Origin: Leptolyngbyaceae cyanobacterium clean351
GTDB lineage: Bacteria; Cyanobacteriota; Cyanobacteriia; DAIDHW01
Reading direction: 5' to 3'
DNA: 62,710 bases
Assembly: GCA_027451865.1 (NCBI GenBank)
Contig: DAIDHW010000010.1
Coordinates: 1-62,710 of the forward strand
Position numbers and translations under genes: made by a program. The notes under the pieces were generated by a model. It had not been told where the DNA came from and searched no databases. It worked only from the letters and a program-made list of their open reading frames with translations. Positions 38,135-47,190 of this stretch are shown piece after piece; within the stretch, counting starts at the first letter, position 1, and each line of letters opens with the position of its first letter.

Positions 38135-38875
38135 ATGACAGCACCCTTCCAAGTCCAGCGCAGCAGCGAGCGCGGCCACTTCGATCACGGGTGGCTTGAG
38201 ACCTACCACTCCTTTAGCTTTGCGCAATACTATGACCCTGATAACCTAAACTGGGGTGCCCTGCGAGTCTTCAATGATGACCGAATTGCCCCAGGACAGG
38301 GGTTCGCTACCCATCCCCATCGGGATATGGAAATTCTCACCTACGTACTTGCTGGAGAACTAGAGCACCGAGACAGCACCGGGGGGGCCGGGGTAGTGCG
38401 GAGTGGAGGTGTACAGTTCATGAGTGCTGGAACCGGGATCCGGCACTCGGAGTACAATCATTCCCCGGAGCACCCCCTCCATTTAGTACAGATGTGGGTG
38501 CTACCGGGTAGGTACCATGTGCCACCATCCTATGGGCAAACGGATTTTTGCCTACTTGACCGCCAGAACCGCTGGTTAACCGTTGCCTCAGGTCAAGGCG
38601 GTATTCCCGCCCCCATTGCCCTGACCCAAGCCGCTACCCTGAGGGTGGCGCGCCTCGAAACCGGTGGGCAACTCGGACACCCCATTGAAATGGGACGGTT
38701 GGGATTCCTCTTTGTGGCTGAGGGGGAGGTTGCGGTCGAGGTGGCATCGGGGGGGAGCGATAGGGTAGTTCTGCACCAAGGCGATGCCCTCAGGTTACTC
38801 CCCTGCACTATCACCCTCACTGGCTGTGCTGAACTTGTGCTGTGGGATCTCCCTCCCTTACCCCCCACCACTTAA
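38135..38875 (+). CDS. Pirin family bicupin
   Basis: Cupin-fold iron protein of the pirin family; bacterial members often act as quercetinases or redox-linked regulators. The metal-binding N-terminal cupin has HPHRDMEILTYVLAGELEHRDS and later SAGTGIRHSEYNHSP, giving three His and one Glu. The C-terminal cupin (about 130-245) has no clear metal site. The ATG at 38135 is preferred over the GTG just before it, giving 246 residues. It stands alone between two gene-free stretches. Confidence 0.9.
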   Translation: MTAPFQVQRSSERGHFDHGWLETYHSFSFAQYYDPDNLNWGALRVFNDDRIAPGQGFATHPHRDMEILTYVLAGELEHRDSTGGAGVVRSGGVQFMSAGTGIRHSEYNHSPEHPLHLVQMWVLPGRYHVPPSYGQTDFCLLDRQNRWLTVASGQGGIPAPIALTQAATLRVARLETGGQLGHPIEMGRLGFLFVAEGEVAVEVASGGSDRVVLHQGDALRLLPCTITLTGCAELVLWDLPPLPPTT

Positions 38876-39243
38876 CTGTCTAGACCTGTCCACTGCCGGG
38901 AGCCCAACGGGCATGGGCGGTGCGCTGCCAGCCCTTACTGACCAGATAAGGTCCAGCGGGTTCGATGGGAGCCAGTTTAGGGTCTCACATGGGTAAGGTT
39001 TCTGAATGGGGAGGCCGGGCACCGAAAGAGCTCACATCAACCATGGCCGCCTCAAGGCGAGTCCCAGGGAGCTGTCAACTAGCTAGGGGGGGCTTGACAT
39101 GGGCCCAGGGAAAAGCCAGGATGACTTCCTACATATCAGGTCGCCTACTTACCCCTGAGTCAACCCATCCCCTTTAGCAAACAGGGGTGACTAGTCTGCT
39201 GGTCACCCTGATTCGAGAGTAACCAATTCTCCGTAAGTGCTCT
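38876..39243. other. 368-bp gap with candidate RNA structure
   Basis: No convincing coding frame. GGGTAAG (38991-38997) can pair with CTTACCC (39148-39154), enclosing a hairpin CGCC-TCAA-GGCG (39048-39059) and a stem TGTCAA (39073-39078) with TTGACA (39094-39099). This gives a closed multi-arm layout of about 164 bases ahead of the small gene at 39244. A segment at 39114-39129 faintly resembles the B12 box of cobalamin riboswitches, but the other conserved elements are not found. The structure may be chance; no family is claimed. Confidence 0.3.
39182..39210. terminator. Strong hairpin between the pirin and the small membrane gene
   Basis: CAGGGGTGAC (39182-39191) pairs with GTCACCCTG (39202-39210) with one bulged G, around a ten-base loop. 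No T-run follows on the plus strand and only TTT on the minus strand. It could be a transcript 3' end or a leader element for the gene at 39244. Confidence 0.4.
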
Positions 39244-39498
39244 ATGCCTAAACCCTGGTTTGCCCCTAAACGTTACGGTTATGGTGCCGGACTACCCCTA
39301 TGCTGGGAGGGTTGGGCACTGCTGCTAGGCTATGCTACCGCTGTGCTGTTCCTGCCTATGATTAGTTTATACGTATTTGGGATAAGCAGTGCCCCCTGGA
39401 TTTCCCTAGCGATGCTCATAGTACTGACCCCTCCCTTCGTGGTCGTAGCTCGCCGCCGCACGAAGGGGGGGTGGCGGTGGCGCAACGGCCGAGACTAA
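39244..39498 (+). CDS. Small two-helix membrane protein, function unknown
   Basis: An 84-residue protein beginning MPKPWFAPKRYGYGAGLPLC and then a Trp-Gly-Trp type segment, a pattern recalling small conserved bacterial membrane proteins with a W-x-P-K-x-Y-G-Y-G start. Two hydrophobic segments follow (about 25-50 and 55-70), then a basic, Arg- and Trp-rich tail. No function can be given. It is preceded by the gap with possible RNA structure and followed 87 bp later by another small membrane protein gene. Confidence 0.65.
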   Translation: MPKPWFAPKRYGYGAGLPLCWEGWALLLGYATAVLFLPMISLYVFGISSAPWISLAMLIVLTPPFVVVARRRTKGGWRWRNGRD

Positions 39499-39585
39499 CC
39501 CCTAGAAACCAAACTTGCTTAACAAATAGTGACATTTAAGCTCAGGAAGCGAGATAATTTGCCTGTGGCTTAAATACTTCCTCCC

Positions 39586-39771
39586 ATGGCCTTTCTGCGC
39601 CAATACATCGCTCCCCTTTTGATCGTGCTGGTGTTCCTGGTTGCCCTAGTGGCAGTGAGTGCGCGTACCTTCTTGCCTGGAGATCTACAAGCCCCCGCCC
39701 CCCTTGGCTCTCTGAGCTTGCCCCCCTTGGCTACAGCAGATTTAGCGGGTCTACATCAATACCTAGGTTGA
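39586..39771 (+). CDS. Small single-helix membrane protein, function unknown
   Basis: A 61-residue protein with an N-terminal hydrophobic helix (IAPLLIVLVFLVALVAVSAR, about residues 8-27) and a Pro- and Leu-rich remainder. The beginning MAFLRQYIAPLLIVLVFLVA resembles short conserved proteins I recall from other cyanobacteria, but no function is known to me. Its 3' end overlaps the convergent priA gene by 41 bp. TTAAATACTTCC upstream lies in an AT-richer stretch that could hold a promoter. Confidence 0.6.
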   Translation: MAFLRQYIAPLLIVLVFLVALVAVSARTFLPGDLQAPAPLGSLSLPPLATADLAGLHQYLG

Positions 39772-42136
39772 CCTGGGGGGGGCACAGGTGCCGCAGCTGG
39801 TGCAAGGCCGAGACGGGTATGGGCTGTTCCTTGGCCAGCTTCCAGAGGATCTGCCAACGGTAACGGCGGGCTACCCGCAGGATCTGGGCTGGCGCTGGCC
39901 CGAGGATTTCCTGTCCTGGAGTTGCCCGCAGGATGGTAGCTAAGGTGTTAGATGTACCCTCCACCAGAGCCTCCTCTAAGCCACTCAAGCGCAGGAGAAT
40001 CAGACGGCCCTGGGGGGGATAGTTGAGGCTGGCGCGATGTTCTAGTTCAGAGTGTACAAAGGTTTCGTAGTCGTGGTTTAAGACAGCCTGAATGACTGGG
40101 TGGTCGGGTACGTAGGTCTGCAAAATCACTTGGCCAGGGTCTGAGCCGCGGCCGGCCCGGCCGGCCACCTGAATGAAAGTCTGGGTAGCTCGCTCTGCCG
40201 CTCGGTAGTCAGACAAGTACAGCAGTCCGTCGGCAGCTAGAATCCCCACTAGGGCGATTTGAGGTAAGTCTAGGCCCTTGGTAAGCATTTGGGTGCCCAC
40301 TAACAGGTCAGCTTCCCCGGCGGCAAAGCGGCCAAGCAGGTCCCGGTGAGCACCCTTAGTACCCGTAGTGTCATGATCAAACCTTAAGCAGCGCAGGTAG
40401 GGAAAGTTCTGGTTTAATTCTTGCACCACCTTTTGGGTGCCACTACCAAAGTATTTCAAGTAGGAGGAGCCACACAGGGGACAGGTGGAAGGGTAGGCGG
40501 TCGTGTGGTTGCAGTAGTGACAGCGCAACTGGGGCTTGTTTAGTATATTAGTCCAGTGGTAAGCCAGGGAAACATCACAGTTAGGGCAGCCTAGGACGTG
40601 ACCACAGGCTCGGCATGAGACAAAAGTGCTATACCCCCGCCGATGGATGAATAGGATGCCTTGGCGGCCCTCCAGGTTGGTCAAGGCTTTTTGCAAAGAC
40701 CGGCTGAAGATGGAGTAGTTGCGCTCCTGCAGCTCGTGGCGCATGTCCACCACCCTAATGGATGGTAGGGGACGGGCCGCCACCCGCTCGGGCAAAGATA
40801 GATAGAGACCAGTAGGACTGGTCTTAACCTGATACCAGGTCTCTAGGGACGGCGTAGCAGACCCGAGCACCAGGGGACAGCCCGCTAACTCAGCCCGCCA
40901 TTGGGCAACCGTGCGGGCATGATAGAAAGGGGCACTTTCCTCCTGCTTGTAGCTGCTGTCGTGCTCTTCGTCAAGAACAATTAACCCTAAGTTCGGTAGG
41001 GGAATAAACACCGCCGACCGAGTCCCCACGATCACTTGGGGCTTACCCCAGAGGGCTTGGCGCCAGGTATCGTAGCGCTCTCCCGCTCCCAGGCCACTAT
41101 GGTAGACGTATACTTGCGTGCCAAAGCGGGCTCGGAAGCGGTCCGTTAGCTGTGGAGTAAGACCAATTTCGGGTACCAGCACCAAGGCCGATTTCCCCTG
41201 AGCCAAAATTGGGGCGATTGCCTGGAGGTAGACCTCGGTCTTACCAGAGCCGGTCACCCCGTGCAGCAACACACAGGCGTAGCCCGGTACCTGGGTAATG
41301 GCGGCTAGGGCCCGGGCTTGGTCAGCATTCAAGTCCCGCGGCTGGTCTGGATTCACCTCAGGACCCCGCTCGCAGCGCAGCCACTCCTGGGAGCGGATCA
41401 GTACCCAGCCCTGCCTCTGTAGCTGCTCCAGGGTTTTGGGAGTCGTGGCGCTAGCCTGGAGAAATTCCTGTACCCAAGCCTCACCCCCCTGCTGGGCCAA
41501 AGCCGCCAGAATCTGACGCTGTCTAGGGGTGCACCCTGGCTGGTCAGGGTCGGGAGATCTAATCAAGTGGACGGCCAGACGGTGGTGGGGCCGGGGTGGG
41601 GGGGGAAATTGCAGCCGACTCTTAACCCACCCTTGACGCAGCAATTCAGTCAGCCCGAGCTCTGCCCCCGGTACTAGGCGTTGGAGATACTTCCAGGTAT
41701 AGGTTTGCTCAGGGGAACCAAGGAGGTCCAGGATCTGCTGGGCCGCGGGGCTCAACTGGGGGTCGGTGCCGGGCTTGACCCGTCCTACTCGCCGCTGGGC
41801 GCGGGTCAAGAGGCCCGGGGGAAGAGCAACCCGGGCCACCTGCACTGGAGAAGTCAGGTAGTAGGCGCTCACCCGGGACAGCATCGCCCAGTACTGAGGG
41901 GGGAATAGACCCTGGGCCAGCACCGCCGTCACCTCCCGCACCCGGGCCGGGGGCAAGTCAGGGGGTAGTTCACGGCGCTCCAGAATAGCAATTGCCCCCA
42001 CTTGGCGCTGACCAAAGGGTACTAGCAAAATATCCCCGGGACTAACCGGCCAAGGGGCGGCGTAGGTGTACAGCTGCTCGACTCCAGGACTGTCCACCAA
42101 CACATCTACCCAAGCCTGGTCAGGCACGCCCAGCAA
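39731..42136 (-). CDS. priA: Primosomal replication protein N' (PriA helicase)
   Basis: DEAH-type 3'-5' helicase that restarts stalled replication forks. An N-terminal DNA-binding domain of about 200 residues precedes Walker A GVTGSGKTEVYL and Walker B DEEHDSSYK. The cysteine-rich zinc insert is clear (CRACGHVLGCPNC and CHYC...CPLCG), and the helicase C-terminal motif QVAGRAGRG is present. At 801 residues it is complete. A run of eight C on the coding strand (41605-41598) encodes FPPPP. It is the last gene of the leftward chorismate lyase - glycosyltransferase cluster and overlaps the upstream gene by 17 bp. Confidence 0.95.
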   Translation of the reverse strand: MLGVPDQAWVDVLVDSPGVEQLYTYAAPWPVSPGDILLVPFGQRQVGAIAILERRELPPDLPPARVREVTAVLAQGLFPPQYWAMLSRVSAYYLTSPVQVARVALPPGLLTRAQRRVGRVKPGTDPQLSPAAQQILDLLGSPEQTYTWKYLQRLVPGAELGLTELLRQGWVKSRLQFPPPPRPHHRLAVHLIRSPDPDQPGCTPRQRQILAALAQQGGEAWVQEFLQASATTPKTLEQLQRQGWVLIRSQEWLRCERGPEVNPDQPRDLNADQARALAAITQVPGYACVLLHGVTGSGKTEVYLQAIAPILAQGKSALVLVPEIGLTPQLTDRFRARFGTQVYVYHSGLGAGERYDTWRQALWGKPQVIVGTRSAVFIPLPNLGLIVLDEEHDSSYKQEESAPFYHARTVAQWRAELAGCPLVLGSATPSLETWYQVKTSPTGLYLSLPERVAARPLPSIRVVDMRHELQERNYSIFSRSLQKALTNLEGRQGILFIHRRGYSTFVSCRACGHVLGCPNCDVSLAYHWTNILNKPQLRCHYCNHTTAYPSTCPLCGSSYLKYFGSGTQKVVQELNQNFPYLRCLRFDHDTTGTKGAHRDLLGRFAAGEADLLVGTQMLTKGLDLPQIALVGILAADGLLYLSDYRAAERATQTFIQVAGRAGRGSDPGQVILQTYVPDHPVIQAVLNHDYETFVHSELEHRASLNYPPQGRLILLRLSGLEEALVEGTSNTLATILRATPGQEILGPAPAQILRVARRYRWQILWKLAKEQPIPVSALHQLRHLCPPQVNLGIDVDPLNLL

Positions 42137-44465
42137 CCCGGAGGTAGAAAGCTTCTAGGTCAGCCATACACCGGTTATTCCCGTACAACCGAGGAAACCC
42201 CCGGGCCATGGCCTGGGTAACCTGGCGACGCCAGGCCGGATTTTGCCCCAAAGCTATGGCAATCCGAATGTAATCTTGCTCATCCTGAGCAATGGTCTCG
42301 GTAATCCCCAACTGCCGCAGCAGGGCGTAGGAGTGGCGCCCCCGCATCAGGGATCCAGGACAAGTAACTATGGGCAAACCGCAAGCAATGGCCTCCAGGG
42401 TGGTGTTCCCCCCTGACCAGGCGAAGGTGTCCAGGTAAACGTCACAGAGGCGATTGAGATCGAGATAGGCCGTGGAGGATAAAAAGGGCAAAATACTACA
42501 GAACTGGTCACTATCTAGGCCCTGGGCAGCAAAGGCAGTCTTAAGGCGTTGATGGAAACGACCCGCCGCGTAGGCATTACCACCAATAAAGACAAACTGG
42601 GCTGCCGGCACTCCCTGGGCAATCGCCGGAAAGACAAAATCGTACTGAGGCAGGTACTTATGTAGGCTTTGGCAGGAAAGGTACAAACAAGCCTCAGGCC
42701 TCAGACTAAAATCAGCTCGAGTCCTGGTCAGTTCCGGCAACCGAGGTTGGGCATAAACAATCCCTGCCCCCTCTAGACACACCAGAGTTTCGCTGTAATG
42801 CGCCTGGCCATCATCAGGCTCCATCAGAGCACTGGAGATAAAGTAGTCAATGGTTGAGAGGCCGGAGGTGACCGGGTGACCCCAAGCCATGGCTTGGACT
42901 GGAGCGAGCCGGAGGGCAGCCATTTGGGCAATCTGAGCCTCCATACCAATGTCTAGGTATACCAGGATATGCAGCTGGTCAGCGCGAATCTGGGTGGCCA
43001 TGGCCGCCAGATCATCAGGGATCTGATGGAAGTGGTCACTACAGGCGATAATTTCCCGGGTAACTTCGTCTACCTCCCGACGAATGTAGTAACTATAGAT
43101 GGTGAATTTCTCCCGGTCGTGGTGGGCCAACCACCCCCGGAATAGCTTAGCTACGGTATGGGAGCGCATGAACTCAGAAACATAACCCACCCGCACCTTA
43201 CCCTCAGGCGCCGGCGGCAGGGGAACCTGCCACTGGGGGTAGTGGACTTTCATTACCCCCTCCACAATGGCTGCGTACTGCTCCTGGAAGTGGCGGTCAT
43301 CCCTACCCTGAGCTGCTAAATAAAAGGGCAGATAGGGGTCAGCGCCTATCCCTACCAAAGCTAAGCTAGAGTTATCTACCGCCTCCTGGGCTAGGTGACC
43401 GAGACCATCCCCGTAGCGCCGGCGACACTGGTCAATCTCCTCAAGGCTGTCATAGACCACCGGCAGGGCCAGGTGATAGACCAGCCGCAGATAAAAGCAA
43501 TCAGCAGCCATATCCCAGGCTTTCTGGGCTACCTCCCAGGCCTCGTTAGCCAGTCCCAAGTAGGCTAGATGGAAGGCTAAGCCACTCCAGAGACCAGCCT
43601 CGTAGGGCTTAAAGTGCATTTGCTGCTCGTAGAGTTTGATCACCTCCTGGTGCCGCCTCAGGCGGCTGAACACGACAGCTAGGCCCAAGCACAGGTTCGG
43701 TTCACCGGGGTTGGCTCCCAGGCCCTGGCTATAGGCTAATTCCGCCTGGGGATAGGCTTGGCGCTGGCGATGGAATTGTGCCAGGTGGTGCCAGACTAGG
43801 GGCTGGTGGGGGTGTTGGCGAGCCAGGTCCCACAACTGTTGGTCTGAGAGGTTAGGCCAGTCGGGGGGAGAATACTCCTGCAACTGCCGCAGCTGAGTCA
43901 GCAATTCAGTGGTAGGGGATGGGAGGAGGGGAGAGAGCTCTCCCCAGGCGATCACTTGTAGCCCACTCCAGTCCTCGGGTAAGGCAGTCAAGTCGAACAC
44001 CAGCTTGGCCCGGGGTTGGGTAGCTAAAAAGTCACCTACTGCCTGGCGGACCCCGGGTTGATGGCCCTGGGTGACTAGGATCACGGCCGTCTGGGCGAGA
44101 AAGGGCCGCACCAGAAGTAATCCTAGCAGCACCGACCGGTAGTCTCCCGGTCCGTCGTACAGGTAAACACCAATACGCTCCGGCCCTTGGAGCTCTCGCA
44201 GGTCCCGGAAGAAAGCCTCAAGCCCCTTTTCCCCAACCCAAAAGCGCTCCAGGAAGGCTTCGACTCCCAACTCCTGCTCAGAGGTGGGGATCACGTAAGC
44301 TAGGACCTGAGGATGGGCTGCCAGTACCCCCGCCAACTGACTCCCCCCTACCTCCGCGTAGACTTCTGCCTCCCCGAGACAGACTACCGCTCCGTGGACC
44401 ATCGGGGTGACCGGGTCGAGGGGAGGTAACACCGGCAGATGGTTAAGAAAGTAGGAACAGTCCAT
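42120..44465 (-). CDS. TPR / SPINDLY-type glycosyltransferase (copy 2)
   Basis: A 781-residue three-part protein. The first about 190 residues resemble a class I methyltransferase-like fold (GEAEVYAEVGG, VYLYDGPGDYRSVLLGLLLV) but seem degenerate; a short tetratricopeptide region follows (about 215-300); the last 400 residues match SPINDLY/OGT-like GT41 transferases, with GKVRVGYVSEFMRSHTVAKL, YLSCQSLHKYLPQYDFVFPA and AWSGGNTTLEAIACGLPIVT. Known relatives transfer GlcNAc or fucose to Ser/Thr of proteins. It lies 15 bp after its paralogue and overlaps priA. Confidence 0.85.
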   Translation of the reverse strand: MDCSYFLNHLPVLPPLDPVTPMVHGAVVCLGEAEVYAEVGGSQLAGVLAAHPQVLAYVIPTSEQELGVEAFLERFWVGEKGLEAFFRDLRELQGPERIGVYLYDGPGDYRSVLLGLLLVRPFLAQTAVILVTQGHQPGVRQAVGDFLATQPRAKLVFDLTALPEDWSGLQVIAWGELSPLLPSPTTELLTQLRQLQEYSPPDWPNLSDQQLWDLARQHPHQPLVWHHLAQFHRQRQAYPQAELAYSQGLGANPGEPNLCLGLAVVFSRLRRHQEVIKLYEQQMHFKPYEAGLWSGLAFHLAYLGLANEAWEVAQKAWDMAADCFYLRLVYHLALPVVYDSLEEIDQCRRRYGDGLGHLAQEAVDNSSLALVGIGADPYLPFYLAAQGRDDRHFQEQYAAIVEGVMKVHYPQWQVPLPPAPEGKVRVGYVSEFMRSHTVAKLFRGWLAHHDREKFTIYSYYIRREVDEVTREIIACSDHFHQIPDDLAAMATQIRADQLHILVYLDIGMEAQIAQMAALRLAPVQAMAWGHPVTSGLSTIDYFISSALMEPDDGQAHYSETLVCLEGAGIVYAQPRLPELTRTRADFSLRPEACLYLSCQSLHKYLPQYDFVFPAIAQGVPAAQFVFIGGNAYAAGRFHQRLKTAFAAQGLDSDQFCSILPFLSSTAYLDLNRLCDVYLDTFAWSGGNTTLEAIACGLPIVTCPGSLMRGRHSYALLRQLGITETIAQDEQDYIRIAIALGQNPAWRRQVTQAMARGFPRLYGNNRCMADLEAFYLRVAGRA

Positions 44466-44480
44466 ACAATAACCCCTAGA

Positions 44481-47120
44481 TCAGTTTTGATACGTATCTA
44501 CGACCTGCTGATAAAACTCCTCTAGGGCCCAGACGCAGGTTTTGTCTTCATACAGAAGATCCAAATTACTTTGCATTTGATCCACCACCCGATGTCGCCA
44601 TTGGGGGTCGCGTCCCAAGGCCACGGCAATCCGGACGTAGTCGGCCTCATCGCGGGCAACAGTTTCGGTGACTCCTAGACGCCGGAGAATCCCGTAGGAG
44701 TGGCGACTGCGCATCAAGGGCCCAGGACAGGTGACAACTGGCAACCCACAGGCTACTGCCTCCAGGGTAGTGTTGCCCCCGGACCAGCTGAAGGTATCCA
44801 AGTAAACATCACTAACTCGATTCAGGTTCAAGTAACCCTGGTGATTTTGGCGGGGTAAAACCTGACAGTAGTGCCTGCTGTCTAGGCCCCAGGCGGCAAA
44901 GGCCCGCTCTAGGCGCTCCTGGAACTGGCTAGTTATATCAGCGGTCAGGTGGGCTAGGAAGACAAACTGGACTTGGGGGAGTTCCTGGGCAATGGCCGGA
45001 AAAACAAAGTCGTACTGGGGCAGATACTTGAACAGGGATTGACAGGAGAGGTAGAGGACCCGTTCGCGAGTAAATCCGAACTCCTGCCGGTCTGGCACTA
45101 AGGGGTCCAGAAGGGGACGAGGGTAGGCAATGCCAATATGGGGGAGAAGGACGAGTTTTTCCCGGTAGTGGGTCTGGCCCTGGGCTGGCTCCATTAGTTC
45201 ATTGGACAGGAAATAGTCGACGGTGGGGAGGCCGGTGGTAATTGGGTGGCCCCAGGTGACGCACTGGATGGGGGCAAGGCGCAGGCCCGCGATGACGTCG
45301 CAGCCGGCGTTCATACCCACATCCAGGAAAGTCAAAATGTGGAGCTGGTCCTGGAGGATCTGGGCGCAGGTGCGCTCCAACTCCCCGGGCAGGTGGTAGA
45401 AGCGGTAGGAATGACTTTTGAAAGCCGCAGTAGAGGCGTCGAGGGAGCGGCCAAAGTGGTAGGTGTAGACCTGGACTCTTTCCGGGCGATGGTAGCGATA
45501 CCAACCGAGCATTAACCTGCTGACGGTGTGACTGTAAAAGTGGGCGGAAATGTACCCCACTCTCAGAGGGCCGGACTGGAGAGGCATGGGCCGAGGAACG
45601 GTCCAGGCGGGGTAGCTGCTGGCGAGGACCTGATGGGTTAGATCACCGTACCTGGTCTGCAATTCGAGGTCATCTTGGCCTTGATAACCTAGGTAGAAAT
45701 TATTGGCATAGGTCATGGCTGTGAGGGCAGCAGCCCGATCGACCGAGGTCAGGGGAGTTAGCCGCTGCGTAAGCTGTGCCAGACCAGCCTGAAATTGCTG
45801 CCTAACCAGGGTGATCTCCAGTTTGTCCTGGTAGAGCACCGGCAATTCTAGAGCACGGATTCGCTCAAGAAGGAGGTTATCACGGACCTGGGCCATTCCC
45901 TGGTCTAGGACCGCACTGGCCTCAGCAGCCCGACCACAGGCCTTAAGAGAATCTGCCAGAGCCACGTAGGGCATTAACTGTTCGGGGTCGGATTCAATCG
46001 CCCGTTGGTAGTGGGGGATAGCTTCGGCAAACTGGTACTGGAGATTAAGCAGGTTACCCAAGTTAAACCAGTAACCCCAGTAGTCAGACCGCAGCCTTAG
46101 GGCCTGGTGATACATAGCCTCTGCCCGGGCAAATTCCCCCTGGTCTAACAGCAGATTCGCCAGGTTATTGTAGGAGTCAGGGTGGGCGCCTGGCACTTGA
46201 ATTGCCCGTTCGTAGGCTTTCATGGCTAGATCCACCTGACCAATTTGAGTCAGGATCACCCCCAGTTGATGATGGTAGTTGCTTTGGTGGGGAGCTAGCT
46301 GCACTGCCTTCAGGGTGGCAGTAACTGCCGCGCCATCATCCCGGGCCTGGAACTGGAGGTTGCCCAGGCCAGCCCAAGCCTGGGCATGGTGCTGGTCTAG
46401 TCGTAGCACTTGCCGGTAGTGCTGGCACGCTTCAGTCGGGTCCCCTGCCTGCTCTGCCTCTAGGGCTAGCTGGAGAGCCTGGTCAACCCCAGCCTGAAGA
46501 GCTTGCTTTTGTTCCTGGGCTAGGGACTGGAGAAACTCTGGTTGGGGCTGGAGGACGCGGCATGAGCTAACTCGCTGCCGGTCCCAGGTGACTACTCGCA
46601 GGCCACTCCAGTCCTCCGGAATACCAGTTAGGTCAAGGTCCAAGGAAGCCTCTGGTTGGGCTAGGAGAAAATCCTCCAAGGCCTGAGTCACCCCAGGATG
46701 GTGACCCTGGGTAACCAGAATCAGGGCCTGGTCCGCTAGGAAATGACTTAATTGCAGTAGCCCCAACAACACGGACCGGTAATTCTCCGGGCCATCGTAC
46801 AAGCATACGCCAATTTGATCCTCTACTGCCAGACGATGGAGGTCTTGGCAGAAAGCCTCTACCCCCTGGTCAGCTAGCCAAACCTGCTCGGCCCACTCGG
46901 ACTGCTCTAGGTAAGGTTGCCAGGGAGCTCCAGGTTCAGCAGCAATCCCGTAGGCCAAAAGACCGGGGTGGAGAGTGAGCATAGCCACAAGGTGTTCTCC
47001 CCCCACCTCGGCATAGACTTCTCCCGGGCCCAGACAAGTCAGGGCCCAATCCACTAGAGGGGTAATTGGGTCTGCTGCTTGGGTAGGGGGCAAGCCTTGG
47101 AAAAAGCGAGCGTAATCCAT
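44481..47120 (-). CDS. TPR / SPINDLY-type glycosyltransferase (copy 1)
   Basis: An 879-residue paralogue of the next gene, with the same order: degenerate methyltransferase-like N-terminus (about 15-190, EVYAEVGGEHLV and LYDGPENYRSVLLGLL), a longer tetratricopeptide array (about 240-440) and a SPINDLY/OGT-like catalytic region (SGPLRVGYISAHFYSHTVSR, WSGGNTTLEAVACGLPVVT). The start at 47120 (MDYARFFQGLPP) was chosen because it lines up with MDCSYFLNHLPV of copy 2; the frame is open to 47177. It follows chorismate lyase by 70 bp and is 15 bp before copy 2. Targets are unknown. Confidence 0.85.
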   Translation of the reverse strand: MDYARFFQGLPPTQAADPITPLVDWALTCLGPGEVYAEVGGEHLVAMLTLHPGLLAYGIAAEPGAPWQPYLEQSEWAEQVWLADQGVEAFCQDLHRLAVEDQIGVCLYDGPENYRSVLLGLLQLSHFLADQALILVTQGHHPGVTQALEDFLLAQPEASLDLDLTGIPEDWSGLRVVTWDRQRVSSCRVLQPQPEFLQSLAQEQKQALQAGVDQALQLALEAEQAGDPTEACQHYRQVLRLDQHHAQAWAGLGNLQFQARDDGAAVTATLKAVQLAPHQSNYHHQLGVILTQIGQVDLAMKAYERAIQVPGAHPDSYNNLANLLLDQGEFARAEAMYHQALRLRSDYWGYWFNLGNLLNLQYQFAEAIPHYQRAIESDPEQLMPYVALADSLKACGRAAEASAVLDQGMAQVRDNLLLERIRALELPVLYQDKLEITLVRQQFQAGLAQLTQRLTPLTSVDRAAALTAMTYANNFYLGYQGQDDLELQTRYGDLTHQVLASSYPAWTVPRPMPLQSGPLRVGYISAHFYSHTVSRLMLGWYRYHRPERVQVYTYHFGRSLDASTAAFKSHSYRFYHLPGELERTCAQILQDQLHILTFLDVGMNAGCDVIAGLRLAPIQCVTWGHPITTGLPTVDYFLSNELMEPAQGQTHYREKLVLLPHIGIAYPRPLLDPLVPDRQEFGFTRERVLYLSCQSLFKYLPQYDFVFPAIAQELPQVQFVFLAHLTADITSQFQERLERAFAAWGLDSRHYCQVLPRQNHQGYLNLNRVSDVYLDTFSWSGGNTTLEAVACGLPVVTCPGPLMRSRHSYGILRRLGVTETVARDEADYVRIAVALGRDPQWRHRVVDQMQSNLDLLYEDKTCVWALEEFYQQVVDTYQN

Positions 47121-47190
47121 AGGGGTGGTCAATGGTTGACTAGCACATCTATCAGGATATCCCCGGGCGGTCTTCACCCAGCCCTGCTGG

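Noticed and set aside
39114-39129. B12-box-like AGCCAGGATGACTTCC suggesting a cobalamin riboswitch
   Set aside because: Only this segment is similar; the GGGAA and GGTG-type core elements and the P2 pairing were not found, so I do not call a riboswitch.
38784-39177. Two overlapping open frames of 70 codons after the pirin gene
   Set aside because: No ribosome-binding sites, low-complexity composition and no family resemblance; one lies largely inside the pirin gene.
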